64,000 bases of DNA, taken from contig CAXXUY010000009.1 of assembly GCA_963664715.2 (NCBI GenBank), positions 1 through 64,000 of the forward strand, written 5' to 3'. A program made the translations under genes and the position numbers. Shown here one piece after another: positions 18,574 to 27,762 of the stretch (position 1 is the stretch's first letter; each line of letters starts with the position of its first letter). The notes under the pieces were generated by a model, which did no database searches, was not told the origin of the DNA, and saw only the letters and a list, made by a program, of their open reading frames with translations. Source of the DNA: JAPOXR01 sp963664715 (lineage in GTDB: Bacteria > Pseudomonadota > Alphaproteobacteria > Rhodobacterales > Rhodobacteraceae).

Positions 18574-19239
18574 ATGAGAAAGCCGCTCCCATCCACTGAC
18601 CGCCTGGAGGAGGCGCTGATCGCATTCATTCTCGGCGTCATGACGCTGGTGACATTTGCCAACGTCATTGCGCGCTATGTCTTCAACGACAATATCCTCT
18701 GGGCGCTCGAACTGACCGTGTTCCTGTTCGGATGGCTCGTGCTCCTCGGCGCATCCTACGAAGTCAAGAAGAATGCACATCTCGGCGTGGATTTGCTGAT
18801 CGAGACCTGTTCTCTGCCAGCACGAAGAATACTCGCCTTGATCTCGGTCGGCGTCTGCATTGCCTTCGGCTTCCTGATGCTGAAGGGAGCGTGGGACTAC
18901 TGGGCGAATTTCGCCAACCTGCCCAAGACAACGGGACGATGGTTTCCCCTTGGTTTCGAGGACGAGTTTCGTCCGAAGGGCTGGTATGAAGTCAATGACA
19001 TACCGATGCCGGCCCTGCTCGACTGGCTCAGCGGTATATTCAACGACGGCCAGGAATACGAAAAGATCCCGAGGCTGATACCCTACGTGATTCTGCCGGC
19101 ATCGATGGGATTGCTCCTGATTCGGCTGATACAGGCGGCACTGGCCGTGTGGAACGGCCGGTCCGACAGGATCGTCGCCAGCCATGACGTACAGGATGAT
19201 GTCGAGGACGCCCGCAGGGAACTGGAGAAACACGGCTGA
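18574..19239 (+). CDS. dctQ: TRAP transporter small membrane subunit, DctQ family
   Basis: A 221-residue membrane protein with four predicted hydrophobic segments: residues 14-33, 45-62 (LELTVFLFGWLVLLGASYEV), 85-107 and one near 170-195. The central DctQ pattern NVIARYVFNDNILWALELTVF is present. It is longer than typical DctQ (about 160-180 residues) because of an extra loop between segments 3 and 4 (RWFPLGFEDEFRPKGWYEV), as in the larger-DctQ TRAP subgroup. Its TGA overlaps the dctM ATG by one base. Confidence 0.9.
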   Translation: MRKPLPSTDRLEEALIAFILGVMTLVTFANVIARYVFNDNILWALELTVFLFGWLVLLGASYEVKKNAHLGVDLLIETCSLPARRILALISVGVCIAFGFLMLKGAWDYWANFANLPKTTGRWFPLGFEDEFRPKGWYEVNDIPMPALLDWLSGIFNDGQEYEKIPRLIPYVILPASMGLLLIRLIQAALAVWNGRSDRIVASHDVQDDVEDARRELEKHG

Positions 19240-20603
19240 TGGAAATCGCGCTGTTGTTCGGCATGATCATCGGCTTGATGATGGTCGGGGTTCCGATCGC
19301 CATTGCGCTGGGTTTTTCTTCCGCGCTCTTTCTGCTTCTTTTCTCCGACAGTTCGTTGGCATCCGTGGCGCAAACGATGTTCTCGGCTTTCGTTGCGCAC
19401 TACACCCTGCTGGCAATTCCATTCTTTATCCTTGCATCCGCCTTCATGACGACGGGGGGCGTCGCGCAGCGAATCATCCGTTTTTCGATTGCCTGTGTCG
19501 GACACGTCCCCGGCGGGCTCGCAATTGCCGGCGTATTTGCGTGCATGATCTTCGCTGCGCTTTCCGGGTCTTCCCCGGCCACGGTCGTGGCCATCGGATC
19601 AATCGTGATCGCCGGAATGCGCCAAGTCGGATATTCGAAGGACTTCGCTGCAGGAGTTATCTGCAACGCGGGAACACTGGGCATCCTGATCCCACCCTCG
19701 ATCGTCATGGTCGTCTACGCGGCGTCCGTCAACGTATCGGTCGGCCGGATGTTCCTGGCCGGAATCGTTCCCGGAGTCATCGCCGGATTGATGCTCATGA
19801 TCATGATCTACGCGATTGCAAGGCTGAAACACCTGCCCAAGGGCGAGTGGCAGGGATTCAGGGAAATCATCGATTCCGGCAGGGAGGCCGGATGGGGTCT
19901 GTTTCTGATCATAATAATTCTTGGCGGAATCTATCTCGGCGTGTTCACCCCAACCGAGGCAGCAGCAGTTGCAGCAGTCTACGCGTTCTTCATTTCAAAC
20001 TTCGTCTACTGCGATATGGGTCCCCTTTCCGAGGATGGCATGACCCTGCGCCGAACTCCGCTGGCGCTGCTGACCGTATTCTTTCACAAAGACACCAGGG
20101 AAACATTGTTGCGCGCCGGCAGGCTGACCATCACGCTGATGTTTGTCATCGCCAACGCGCTGATTCTCAAGCATGTCCTGACCGAACAACAGATACCGCA
20201 ACACGTCACGAATCTGATCCTTGCGGCAGGGCTGGGCCCGGTAGCGTTCCTGATTGCCGTGAACATCATACTGCTGATCGGCGGGCAGTTCATGGAACCG
20301 TCGGGATTACTTGTCATCGTGGCTCCGCTCGTCTTTCCGATTGCCATAGAACTCGGAATAGATCCTATTCATCTCGGCATCATCATGGTCGTCAACATGG
20401 AAATCGGGATGATAACCCCGCCGGTTGGCCTCAACCTGTTTGTAACCTCCGTGATAACGGGGATGCCTGTCATGCGGGTAGTCAGGGCTGCATTACCCTT
20501 CCTCGCGGTGCTGTTCCTGTTCCTGATTATCGTAACATATGTTCCATTCATATCGACCTTGCTGCCGACCATGCTCATGGGTCCGGAGATCATTACACGC
20601 TAA
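19239..20603 (+). CDS. dctM: TRAP transporter large permease, DctM family
   Basis: A 454-residue polytopic protein, about 12 membrane segments, the sodium-coupled transport subunit. Family hallmarks are MMVGVPIAIALGFSSALFLL near the start, IPFFILASAFMTTGGVAQR, FAALSGSSPATVVAIGSI, NAGTLGILIPPSIVMVVYA, GVFTPTEAAAVAAVYA and NMEIGMITPPVGLNLFVTS near the C-terminus. It is translated from an ATG sharing one base with the dctQ stop, so the two are coupled. The substrate is unknown; C4-dicarboxylates or other carboxylates are usual. Confidence 0.94.
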   Translation: MEIALLFGMIIGLMMVGVPIAIALGFSSALFLLLFSDSSLASVAQTMFSAFVAHYTLLAIPFFILASAFMTTGGVAQRIIRFSIACVGHVPGGLAIAGVFACMIFAALSGSSPATVVAIGSIVIAGMRQVGYSKDFAAGVICNAGTLGILIPPSIVMVVYAASVNVSVGRMFLAGIVPGVIAGLMLMIMIYAIARLKHLPKGEWQGFREIIDSGREAGWGLFLIIIILGGIYLGVFTPTEAAAVAAVYAFFISNFVYCDMGPLSEDGMTLRRTPLALLTVFFHKDTRETLLRAGRLTITLMFVIANALILKHVLTEQQIPQHVTNLILAAGLGPVAFLIAVNIILLIGGQFMEPSGLLVIVAPLVFPIAIELGIDPIHLGIIMVVNMEIGMITPPVGLNLFVTSVITGMPVMRVVRAALPFLAVLFLFLIIVTYVPFISTLLPTMLMGPEIITR

Positions 20604-20884
20604 TATGCCCCGACAATCTTGCAGGATGGCAACAGCCCGAAGTAATAGGGATCGTGAAAGACCGCTGTCCTGGACACGGCAGCCTCCTGGCCATGGGCGT
20701 TCCGTTTCGCCCTGGCATTCCGAAGTCGGTATCTGCCGGGTCCGCGCCCGGTACCGGACAAGGCGAGGCGAAACCGGCAGCTAAAGGCCGGAGCCGGGCC
20801 AGGAAGGCAACAGGCCTGGCCCGGATTGCCGCTTCAGGGGAAGGCGGAAATTGCCGGAGACGGCCTGAAAGACGGGAGAACCAC

Positions 20885-22306
20885 TTGAAACGCGATCGAA
20901 ATGTGAGAATCGTGGCGACACTTGGGCCGGCATCTTCGGACAGGCACACGATCCGGGACCTGTTTCTTGCCGGGGTCGATGTCTTTCGCCTGAACATGAG
21001 CCACGGGACACATGACGATGTCCGGAACCTTCACCGCCTGATCAGGGAACTTTCGGCCGAGGCAAATCGCCCGATCGGCATACTGGCCGACCTGCAGGGA
21101 CCAAAGTTCCGATGTGGAGTCTTTGCTGAGGGATCCATAAAGCTCGAGGGCGGAGATCAATTCACATTCGATCTTGACCCAACCCCTGGAGGACAGCGGC
21201 GGGCCTGCCTTCCGCACGAGGAAGTATTCAGCGTCCTGAAGCCCGGCTCGGTACTGCTGGTAAATGACGGGATCGTCCGTCTCAGGGTCACGCGGTGCGG
21301 GAGTGACTTTGCCAGTTGTACGGTCGAGGTCGGCGGCACGGTTTCCGATCGCAAGGGTGTCAATATACCCGATGTCGTGGTTCCGGTTACGGCCCTTTCG
21401 GAAAAGGACCGTGAAGATCTGGAGTTCGCCTGTGCGCTTGGAGTCGACTGGCTGGCACTGTCATTCGTTCAGAGGCCGGAAGACATGGAGGAAGCCAGTG
21501 AACTGGTCAGGGGCAGGGCGGCGCTGATGGCCAAGATCGAAAAGCCCGCGGCGGTGGAACAGTTCAATTCAATCCTTGCAGTTTCGGACGGGATCATGAT
21601 TGCCCGCGGCGACCTCGGAGTCGAAACACCGTTGCAGAATGTACCTTCCCTGCAGAAGCGCATGATCAGGAGGTGCCGGGCCGCGGCGAAACCCGCGATC
21701 GTCGCGACACAAATGCTGGAAAGCATGGTGCACAATTCGACACCGACCCGGGCCGAGGTATCCGATGTCGCCACAGCGATCTACGAAGGCGTCGACGCGA
21801 TCATGCTGTCCGCAGAGTCCGCGGCAGGAAATTATCCCGTGGAATCGGTCAGGACGATGAATGACGTTGCGGTTGCAGTGGAAAACGATCCCACCTACCG
21901 CGAGGTCATCGAAGCCTCCAGGCAGGGCACCAGGGAGACTGTAGCCGACGCCATTACTTCGGCCGCACGCGAGATCGCTGAAACGACGGATGTGACCTCC
22001 ATCTGCTGCTTCACGCATTCCGGGACAACTGCACGGCTTGTCGCCCGTGAACGTCCCCGCGTACGGACCATTGTCCTGACGCCTTTCAGCCACATTGCCC
22101 AGCGACACTGCCTGCTTTGGGGTGCACACTGCGTCGAGACCGAGGTCGTGACAGACTTCGACCGCGCGGTTGAAGTTGCGGTGAAGACTGCCAGGCAGGA
22201 GGAGTTCGGCGAGCCGGAAGACCAGATCATCATCATGGCCGGAGTCCCGTTCAACATATCCGGTTCGACAAATATCATCCGGATCGCGAAGGTCTTGGAG
22301 TCCTGA
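20885..22306 (+). CDS. pyk: Pyruvate kinase
   Basis: A 473-residue glycolytic enzyme making pyruvate and ATP from PEP and ADP. The start is TTG 20885, with GGGAG about 7 bases upstream, giving LKRDRNVRIVATLGPASSDR. Motifs are FRLNMSHGTHDD, LADLQGPKFRCG, the B-domain, SEKDREDLEFACALGVDWLA, MAKIEKPAAVEQF with the catalytic Lys, MIARGDLGVETPLQNVP and the signature ATQMLESMVHNSTPTRAEVSD. The C-terminal allosteric domain ends SGSTNIIRIAKVLES. The frame stays open for 1.7 kb upstream but that part is a shadow of dctQM. Confidence 0.96.
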   Translation: MKRDRNVRIVATLGPASSDRHTIRDLFLAGVDVFRLNMSHGTHDDVRNLHRLIRELSAEANRPIGILADLQGPKFRCGVFAEGSIKLEGGDQFTFDLDPTPGGQRRACLPHEEVFSVLKPGSVLLVNDGIVRLRVTRCGSDFASCTVEVGGTVSDRKGVNIPDVVVPVTALSEKDREDLEFACALGVDWLALSFVQRPEDMEEASELVRGRAALMAKIEKPAAVEQFNSILAVSDGIMIARGDLGVETPLQNVPSLQKRMIRRCRAAAKPAIVATQMLESMVHNSTPTRAEVSDVATAIYEGVDAIMLSAESAAGNYPVESVRTMNDVAVAVENDPTYREVIEASRQGTRETVADAITSAAREIAETTDVTSICCFTHSGTTARLVARERPRVRTIVLTPFSHIAQRHCLLWGAHCVETEVVTDFDRAVEVAVKTARQEEFGEPEDQIIIMAGVPFNISGSTNIIRIAKVLES

Positions 22307-22319
22307 TTGGGAACCGTAT

Positions 22320-22340
22320 CCTGGATCAGCCCGATCCAGG
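22320..22340 (+). terminator. Hairpin after pyk
   Basis: CCTGGATC at 22320-22327 pairs perfectly with GATCCAGG at 22333-22340 around a five-base loop, 13 bases after the pyk stop. There is no U-tract, so it may be a weak or Rho-assisted terminator between pyk and the ribosomal protein genes. Confidence 0.45.
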
Positions 22341-22477
22341 CCATGGTCTGCGGGGTCATTCCGGTTTTCCGTTGCATTGCGCCGGTCCCGCAAATATAGG
22401 ATTGCCTCTTTCTGCGCGGCCGGCCTGAACGGCATGCCGAGTCGCGTTGCCAACCGACTTGAAATGAGGAAGCGGAA

Positions 22478-22678
22478 ATGCCGAAACTGAAGACCAAGTC
22501 CAGCGCCAAGAAACGGTTCAAGATAACCGCCTCCGGCCGGGTCAAGGTGGCGCAGGCAGGAAAGCGCCACAACCTGATCAAGCGATCGAACAAGTTTATC
22601 CGAAATGCCAGGGGGACGACCACGATGTCCAAGCAGGACGAGAAGACCGTCAAGTCCTTCATGCCTTACGGCAGCTGA
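22478..22678 (+). CDS. rpmI: 50S ribosomal protein L35
   Basis: A 66-residue basic protein, MPKLKTKSSAKKRFKITASG, with the L35 core KRHNLIKRSNKFIRNARGTT and C-terminus KSFMPYG. Length and sequence match bacterial L35 closely. GAGGAAG lies about 6 bases before the ATG. It is followed 11 bases later by rplT. The usual upstream partner infC is not here; pyk takes that position. Confidence 0.98.
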   Translation: MPKLKTKSSAKKRFKITASGRVKVAQAGKRHNLIKRSNKFIRNARGTTTMSKQDEKTVKSFMPYGS

Positions 22679-22689
22679 GGAGTGGAGCC

Positions 22690-23052
22690 ATGACACGTGT
22701 TACGAGCGGAAAGGTCACCCATGCCAGGCACCGGAAGGTCGTCAAGCTGGCGAAAGGCTATTACGGACGACGCAAGAGCACCTTCAAGGTCGCAAGGCAG
22801 GCCGTCGACAAGGCCCGGCAGTATGCAACGCGTGACCGTAAGGTCCGCAAGAGAAACTTCAGGGCGTTGTGGATCCAGAGAATCAATGCTGCGGTCAGGG
22901 CTCACGACCCCGGTCTGACCTATTCCCGCTTCATCCACGGGATGAACCTGGCCGGTATCGAGCTTGACCGGAAGGTGCTGGCGGAAATTGCTGTCAAGGA
23001 TCCGGACGAATTTGCTGCAGTCGTGGAAAGGGCCAAGGCAGCACTCGCCTGA
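22690..23052 (+). CDS. rplT: 50S ribosomal protein L20
   Basis: A 120-residue basic protein that binds 23S rRNA early in large-subunit assembly. It has the L20 hallmarks VTHARHRKVVKLAKGYYGRR, KSTFKVARQAVDKARQYA, RDRKVRKRNFRALWIQRINA and GLTYSRFIHGMNLAGIELDR. It lies between rpmI and pheS in the standard order. In E. coli L20 represses its own operon through the leader mRNA; I see no obvious copy of that structure here. Confidence 0.98.
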   Translation: MTRVTSGKVTHARHRKVVKLAKGYYGRRKSTFKVARQAVDKARQYATRDRKVRKRNFRALWIQRINAAVRAHDPGLTYSRFIHGMNLAGIELDRKVLAEIAVKDPDEFAAVVERAKAALA

Positions 23053-23168
23053 CGAGGCAAGTCCCGGCATTTCCGAATCTGCGGCAGGCTGGCTGGCCGG
23101 CATGACGGCTGGATTTGCGACCGCCAGCAAGCCGTTCCCGACGCAAGCCAATGGAAGATTGCTCCAGA

Positions 23169-24254
23169 ATGGATTCCATCGACGAAATCAGGGCAAGGCA
23201 TCTGAAGAACATTGCAGAGGCTGCCACGGAAGCTGACCTCGAAGCCGCGCGGCTGGCCGCATTCGGCAGGAAGTCGGGTGAAGTCCGGAGCCGGCTCGCT
23301 GAACTCGGGAAGCTCTCACCCGACCAGCGCAAGGAGATCGCACCGGCGCTGAATGCCCTCAAGGATGAAATCAATTCGGCAATTGCCGGCAGGAAATCGG
23401 AGCTGGCCGATCTGGCGCTCGATGAACGGCTGAAAGAGGAACGCCGCGATATTACCCTGCCAGGCCGATTCAGGAGAACGGGAAACGTCCATCCGGTCAG
23501 CCAGGTGATTGAAGAGGTTTCCGCGATATTTGCCGATATGGGATTCGAGGTTGCCGAAGGGCCGCAGATCGAAGGAGATTGGTACAATTTCGATGCATTG
23601 AACATCCCGCCCGAGCATCCTGCGCGCCAGGAGCATGACACATTCTTCATCAGGGACTCGGCGAGCGGCGACGGCCAGCCGAATGTCCTGAGAACGCACA
23701 CATCGCCCGTTCAGATCAGGGCTATGCGTGAAAGAGGCGCGCCGATCAGGGTCATTGCCCCGGGGCGTGTCTACCGTTTCGACTATGACCAGACACATAC
23801 GCCCATGTTCCACCAGGTCGAGGGGCTGGCCCTGGATACCGACATTTCGATGGCGCAGCTGAAATGGACGCTTGAGGAATTCTGCCGGGCGTTCTTCGAG
23901 GTTGAGAAGGCAGAATTGAGGTTTCGGGCGTCCCACTTCCCGTTCACCGAACCTTCCGCGGAAGTTGACCTGCGATGCTCGTGGCAGGATGGCCGCCTCA
24001 AGGTTGGCGTTGGCGACGACTGGATGGAAATCCTGGGTTGCGGCATGGTGCACCCCAGGGTGCTTCAGGCTGGCGGAATTGATCCCGACAAGTTCCAGGG
24101 GTTTGCTTTCGGTCTGGGCATCGACCGTATTGCAATGCTGAAATACGGCATTCCCGACCTGAGAGACTTCTTCGAGTCGGACATCCGCTGGCTCCGCCAT
24201 TACGGCTTCTCGCCACTCGACATGCCTGCCCTGCACAGTGGCCTGAGCAGCTGA
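23169..24254 (+). CDS. pheS: Phenylalanyl-tRNA synthetase alpha subunit
   Basis: A 361-residue protein. An N-terminal coiled coil (about residues 1-80) is followed by the class II catalytic domain: HPVSQVIEEVSAIFADMGFE, EGPQIEGDWYNFDALNIPP, the motif 2 region RTHTSPVQIRAM with VIAPGRVYRFDYDQTHTPMF, FHQVEGLALD, and motif 3 FAFGLGIDRIAMLKYGIPDL. It charges tRNA-Phe together with PheT. The start at 23169 (MDSIDEIRARH) is preferred; 23151 is an alternative. The partner pheT is not downstream but lies on the other strand at 11.2-13.6 kb. Confidence 0.96.
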   Translation: MDSIDEIRARHLKNIAEAATEADLEAARLAAFGRKSGEVRSRLAELGKLSPDQRKEIAPALNALKDEINSAIAGRKSELADLALDERLKEERRDITLPGRFRRTGNVHPVSQVIEEVSAIFADMGFEVAEGPQIEGDWYNFDALNIPPEHPARQEHDTFFIRDSASGDGQPNVLRTHTSPVQIRAMRERGAPIRVIAPGRVYRFDYDQTHTPMFHQVEGLALDTDISMAQLKWTLEEFCRAFFEVEKAELRFRASHFPFTEPSAEVDLRCSWQDGRLKVGVGDDWMEILGCGMVHPRVLQAGGIDPDKFQGFAFGLGIDRIAMLKYGIPDLRDFFESDIRWLRHYGFSPLDMPALHSGLSS

Positions 24255-24273
24255 ACACGATCGGAGTGAACGA

Positions 24274-24573
24274 ATGAACCAGAAGGACCGCACCGAACTC
24301 GAAGCTGCGGCATTCCGCCGCCTGCGCGACCATCTGCGCAAGCGCACTGATGTCCAGAATATCGACCTGATGAATCTCGCCGGTTTCTGCCGAAATTGCC
24401 TGAGCCGCTGGTACCAGGAGGCAGCGAGTGACCGCGGGGTCGACATGTCCAGGGAAAGATCAAGGGAAATCGTCTACGGAATGCCCTTCGACGACTGGAA
24501 AGCCAGGTACCAGACGGAAGCAACTGAAGACCAGAAGGCTGCCTTCAGGAAGTCACATTCCGACCACTCCTGA
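24274..24573 (+). CDS. DUF1244 family protein
   Basis: A 99-residue protein with the conserved DUF1244 core: AAFRRLRDHLRKRTDVQNID, LMNLAGFCRNCLSRWYQEAA and YGMPFDDWKARYQTEAT. The two cysteines in FCRNCLSRW could bind metal. The family is common in alpha- and gammaproteobacteria and has no established role. It lies 19 bases after pheS with GGAG about 8 bases before the ATG, so it is probably cotranscribed with pheS. Confidence 0.9.
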   Translation: MNQKDRTELEAAAFRRLRDHLRKRTDVQNIDLMNLAGFCRNCLSRWYQEAASDRGVDMSRERSREIVYGMPFDDWKARYQTEATEDQKAAFRKSHSDHS

Positions 24574-24664
24574 CTGCCAAGGTGAACAGCAATCCCATCT
24601 ACTTCACGCGGATGACAGGCAGATCCGGCCTCCTCGTCCATCCGACCGTTCCCACGGATGCCAG

Positions 24665-26455
24665 ATGAAGAGAAAGACTCCTGACCCCAACCGACGACGC
24701 GTGGGTATCTTCCGACACGAATCGGGAAAGGGATATGTCAGGCTTGCAGAAAAGGGCGGGCGCCGGAGGGTCGCAATTCCCTCGCGGCACCGGAATGGCA
24801 CGGCCGGCGGTGAACTGGTCGTAGTCCAGCAGTTGCCGGGCAGGGAGCGCCAGGCAAGGATCGTCGAGCGGCTCGGAGAGCGTGAATCCTCGGCGCCATT
24901 CTCGCTGATTGCCATCAAGGCCAACGATGTTCCGTGTGAGTTTCCTGATTCGGCAATGGCTGAAGCACGGGCTGTTGTGCAGTCGAATTCCATGCCGGAG
25001 GCTGACCTTACCGGAATTCCTTTCATAACCATCGATCCGCCAGACGCCCGCGACCGGGATGACGCTGTTTGTGCGGAACCGGACATGGACCCGGCCAATG
25101 CCGGTGGACATATAGTCTGGGTGGCAGTCGCCGATGTCGCCCGCTTCGTCACCGGCGGAAGCGAACTGGACCGCCAGGCGAGGCTGAGGGGCAACTCGAC
25201 CTATTTTCCGGACCTGACGGTTCCGATGCTTCCGGCCGATCTGTGCGAAAATGCCTGTTCCCTGCACGAGGGGGCAGAACGCCCGTGCATCGTGGTCCGG
25301 GCAGTCATTGACCGGGACGGAAACCGGTTATCGCATGAATTCAGGCGCGGGAGGATTCGGTCACGGGCTGCCCTGCATTACGCCCAGGCGCAGACGATTG
25401 CAGACACCGGTGCCTCAACGGATGCGGGCCGGGAAATCCCGCCGCTTGTCGGCCGGCTGTGGGCGGCGTTCCGCTCGCTGGAAAATGCGAGCCGGAGGCG
25501 AGAGCCTCTGAGGCTGGAACTTGCCGAACGCAGGATCCGGCTGTCCGCCTCCGGCCATGTTGAATCCGTGATCACCGAAAGCCGGCTGGATTCGCACAGG
25601 CTGATCGAGGAATTCATGGTACTTGCCAATGTCTGTGCAGCGGAAACGCTTGACGGGAAGCAGTTCCGCACCCTCAGCCGGGTACATGCAGAACCGGACG
25701 GTGAGAGGATTGCCGAGCTTGCACGGACGGCCGTCTCCTGCGAGCTGCCACTCGCAACAGGATCACGCATGACCACGCGGCGAGTCAACGAACTGCTTGG
25801 GCAGGCAGAGCATTCCGGCTGCAGGGACATCATCAGTCTTGCTGTCCTGAGATCAATGAACCAGGCCCGATACTCGACGGCGCCCGCCAGGCATTTTGGA
25901 CTCAATCTCAGACGCTATGCGCATTTTACATCTCCAATCCGCAGATATGCCGATCTCGTCGTTCACCGTTCGCTGATCAGGGCGCTCGATCTGGGTCCGG
26001 ACGGTCTCACCGACTCCGAGATGACGGAACTCGACAGGATGGCTGACCACGTGTCGATGACAGAGAGACGCTCGATGGCAGCCGAGCGCGAAGCTCATGA
26101 CAGGTTTGCAACGCAGTTCATGGTCGACCGAGTCGGAGCCGTATTCGACGGAACTGTTACCGGGACGGCGCGGCAGGGCGTTTTCGTGAGGCTGCAAGAC
26201 ACGGGATCCGAAGGCCTGATTCGGCGTTCGAAGCTGGGCAAGGGCCGATTCCACTATAACCGTGTTTCCGGGACACTCTTCGACCTGACCTCGGACCGGT
26301 CATATCGCCCGGGAATGCCAATCCGGGTCAGGCTGTCGGAAGCAGAACCCATTTCCGGGACACTCCAGTTCGAACTCCCCGACGAGGACGAGCGTGCCGG
26401 GCCGGGCAGGTTCAGGCAACGTGGACGCAAGAGGGCAGGACGTGGACGGAAATAG
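24665..26455 (+). CDS. rnr: Ribonuclease R-like 3'-5' exoribonuclease (RNB domain)
   Basis: A 596-residue RNase II/R family enzyme that degrades structured RNA. The RNB catalytic domain begins ITIDPPDARDRDDAVCAEPD, which holds the four metal-binding Asp residues. It continues with YFPDLTVPMLPADLCENACS, LIEEFMVLANVCAAE and the LRRYAHFTSPIRRYADLVVH signature. A C-terminal S1 domain (FDGTVTGTARQGVFVRLQDT) and a basic RGRKRAGRGRK tail follow. It is shorter than E. coli RNase R (about 810) because the N-terminal helix-turn-helix and first cold-shock domain are reduced. The start at 24665 is chosen since upstream in-frame sequence overlaps DUF1244. Confidence 0.9.
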   Translation: MKRKTPDPNRRRVGIFRHESGKGYVRLAEKGGRRRVAIPSRHRNGTAGGELVVVQQLPGRERQARIVERLGERESSAPFSLIAIKANDVPCEFPDSAMAEARAVVQSNSMPEADLTGIPFITIDPPDARDRDDAVCAEPDMDPANAGGHIVWVAVADVARFVTGGSELDRQARLRGNSTYFPDLTVPMLPADLCENACSLHEGAERPCIVVRAVIDRDGNRLSHEFRRGRIRSRAALHYAQAQTIADTGASTDAGREIPPLVGRLWAAFRSLENASRRREPLRLELAERRIRLSASGHVESVITESRLDSHRLIEEFMVLANVCAAETLDGKQFRTLSRVHAEPDGERIAELARTAVSCELPLATGSRMTTRRVNELLGQAEHSGCRDIISLAVLRSMNQARYSTAPARHFGLNLRRYAHFTSPIRRYADLVVHRSLIRALDLGPDGLTDSEMTELDRMADHVSMTERRSMAAEREAHDRFATQFMVDRVGAVFDGTVTGTARQGVFVRLQDTGSEGLIRRSKLGKGRFHYNRVSGTLFDLTSDRSYRPGMPIRVRLSEAEPISGTLQFELPDEDERAGPGRFRQRGRKRAGRGRK

Positions 26456-26456
26456 C

Positions 26457-27611
26457 ATGCAGCACCAGTTCGCATCCTGGCTGGACGGGTTCCTCGACCG
26501 GGCAAGCCTGCTGGGGATCGAATCGTCGACTCTCGACCAGGCGCATTCGCGGGTCTCCTTCATCAAGGAAGTATCACGCAAGGAAAACGCACAGGCGGAG
26601 TTCACGCTGTCCTTCAGCAACTACGTCGAACGAACCCTGTCAGCGGGGAGGATTTCCGAGGGAAGGCAAGCACATGCCCGGATAGGTGCAGCATTGGATC
26701 AGATGGCAGGCAGATTCGAAATCGACCCGGCCATTCTGGTTGCAATCTGGGGGATTGAATCATCCTACGGTGCCCGTCGCGGCAGTTTTCCGGTCCCGGG
26801 CGCACTTGCCACGCTGGCATCCGCATCCCGTCGCCGCAGTTTCTTCGAAGAGGAAATGCTCGCGGCGTTGCGTATCGTTGAATCGGGCGCAGTTTCCTTT
26901 CCGGATATGACCGGATCCTGGGCAGGCGCGATGGGCCATACCCAGTTCATGCCGTCAAGCTACCTCGCCCATGCAGTGAGTCTGACGGGAGACAGTCTGC
27001 CGGATATATGGGGCGACGACCCACTGGACTCACTGGCGTCTGCCGCCAACTTTCTCGCTGCGCATGGCTGGTCTGCAGGCCTGCCCTGGGGATTCGAGGT
27101 GACATTGAAGCCGGAATTCGACCACGAGCAATCCGGTCTCGACAACGCCAAACCCGCGCTGGACTGGGCCAGGGACGGTGTCATCCTTCCCGACTGGCAG
27201 AACGGGGTCGAAATCACCCATTCTTCAATCCTGTTGCCCGCCGGGCACAGGGGACCTGCATTCCTTGCCACGCGCAACTTCCATGTCCTGAAGCGTTACA
27301 ACAACGCCGTCGCCTATGTGATCGCGGTCGGGCTGCTGGCTGACGCAATCGCGGGACGTACGCAATCGGGAGGGAAATGGCCTTCCGGAAGCCCGCCGCT
27401 CGCCCGATCCGAGATTCTGACCCTTCAGCAGATGTTGGTCGAACTGGGTCTTGATACCGGCGGAACGGACGGCATCGTCGGGCCGGCGACATCCGCCGCC
27501 GTCCGGATGTTCCAGAAGTCGGCCGGACTCGTTCCCGATGGTTTCGCTGACCGTGCACTTCTGGATCGCCTCGGGCACGAACTGGAACGACCCGGGCCGG
27601 AGATGGACTGA
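26457..27611 (+). CDS. Lytic murein transglycosylase, MltB-like, with peptidoglycan-binding domain
   Basis: A 384-residue protein that cleaves glycan strands of murein. The SLT_2/MltB catalytic domain carries ILVAIWGIESSYGARRGSFP, with the catalytic Glu in GIESSYG, and WAGAMGHTQFMPSSYLAHAV. A PG_binding_1 domain follows at about residues 320-375 (EILTLQQMLVELGLDTGGTD, GIVGPATSAAVRMFQ). No signal peptide is seen from ATG 26457, nor from the alternative start at 26394, so export is unexplained. Its start is one base after the rnr stop. The class A PBP gene lies about 150 bases downstream. Confidence 0.88.
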   Translation: MQHQFASWLDGFLDRASLLGIESSTLDQAHSRVSFIKEVSRKENAQAEFTLSFSNYVERTLSAGRISEGRQAHARIGAALDQMAGRFEIDPAILVAIWGIESSYGARRGSFPVPGALATLASASRRRSFFEEEMLAALRIVESGAVSFPDMTGSWAGAMGHTQFMPSSYLAHAVSLTGDSLPDIWGDDPLDSLASAANFLAAHGWSAGLPWGFEVTLKPEFDHEQSGLDNAKPALDWARDGVILPDWQNGVEITHSSILLPAGHRGPAFLATRNFHVLKRYNNAVAYVIAVGLLADAIAGRTQSGGKWPSGSPPLARSEILTLQQMLVELGLDTGGTDGIVGPATSAAVRMFQKSAGLVPDGFADRALLDRLGHELERPGPEMD

Positions 27612-27762
27612 ACGGTCCCAAGGGTTTCCAACAGGAATGCGGGACCGACACGGTCTGCATTCGGCATGGCTGCAACGGGAAACCGTATTCCCTGGCAGAT
27701 TGCAGCGATGCCTTCACATGGCCCGGTCGATACGCTATTATTGACAAAAATCGAGGCAGGCA

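Noticed and set aside
19184..20884. Long 5' extension of the pyruvate kinase frame
   Set aside because: It runs out of frame through dctQ and dctM, which have far better coding signals. The pyruvate kinase homology begins only at about 20885.
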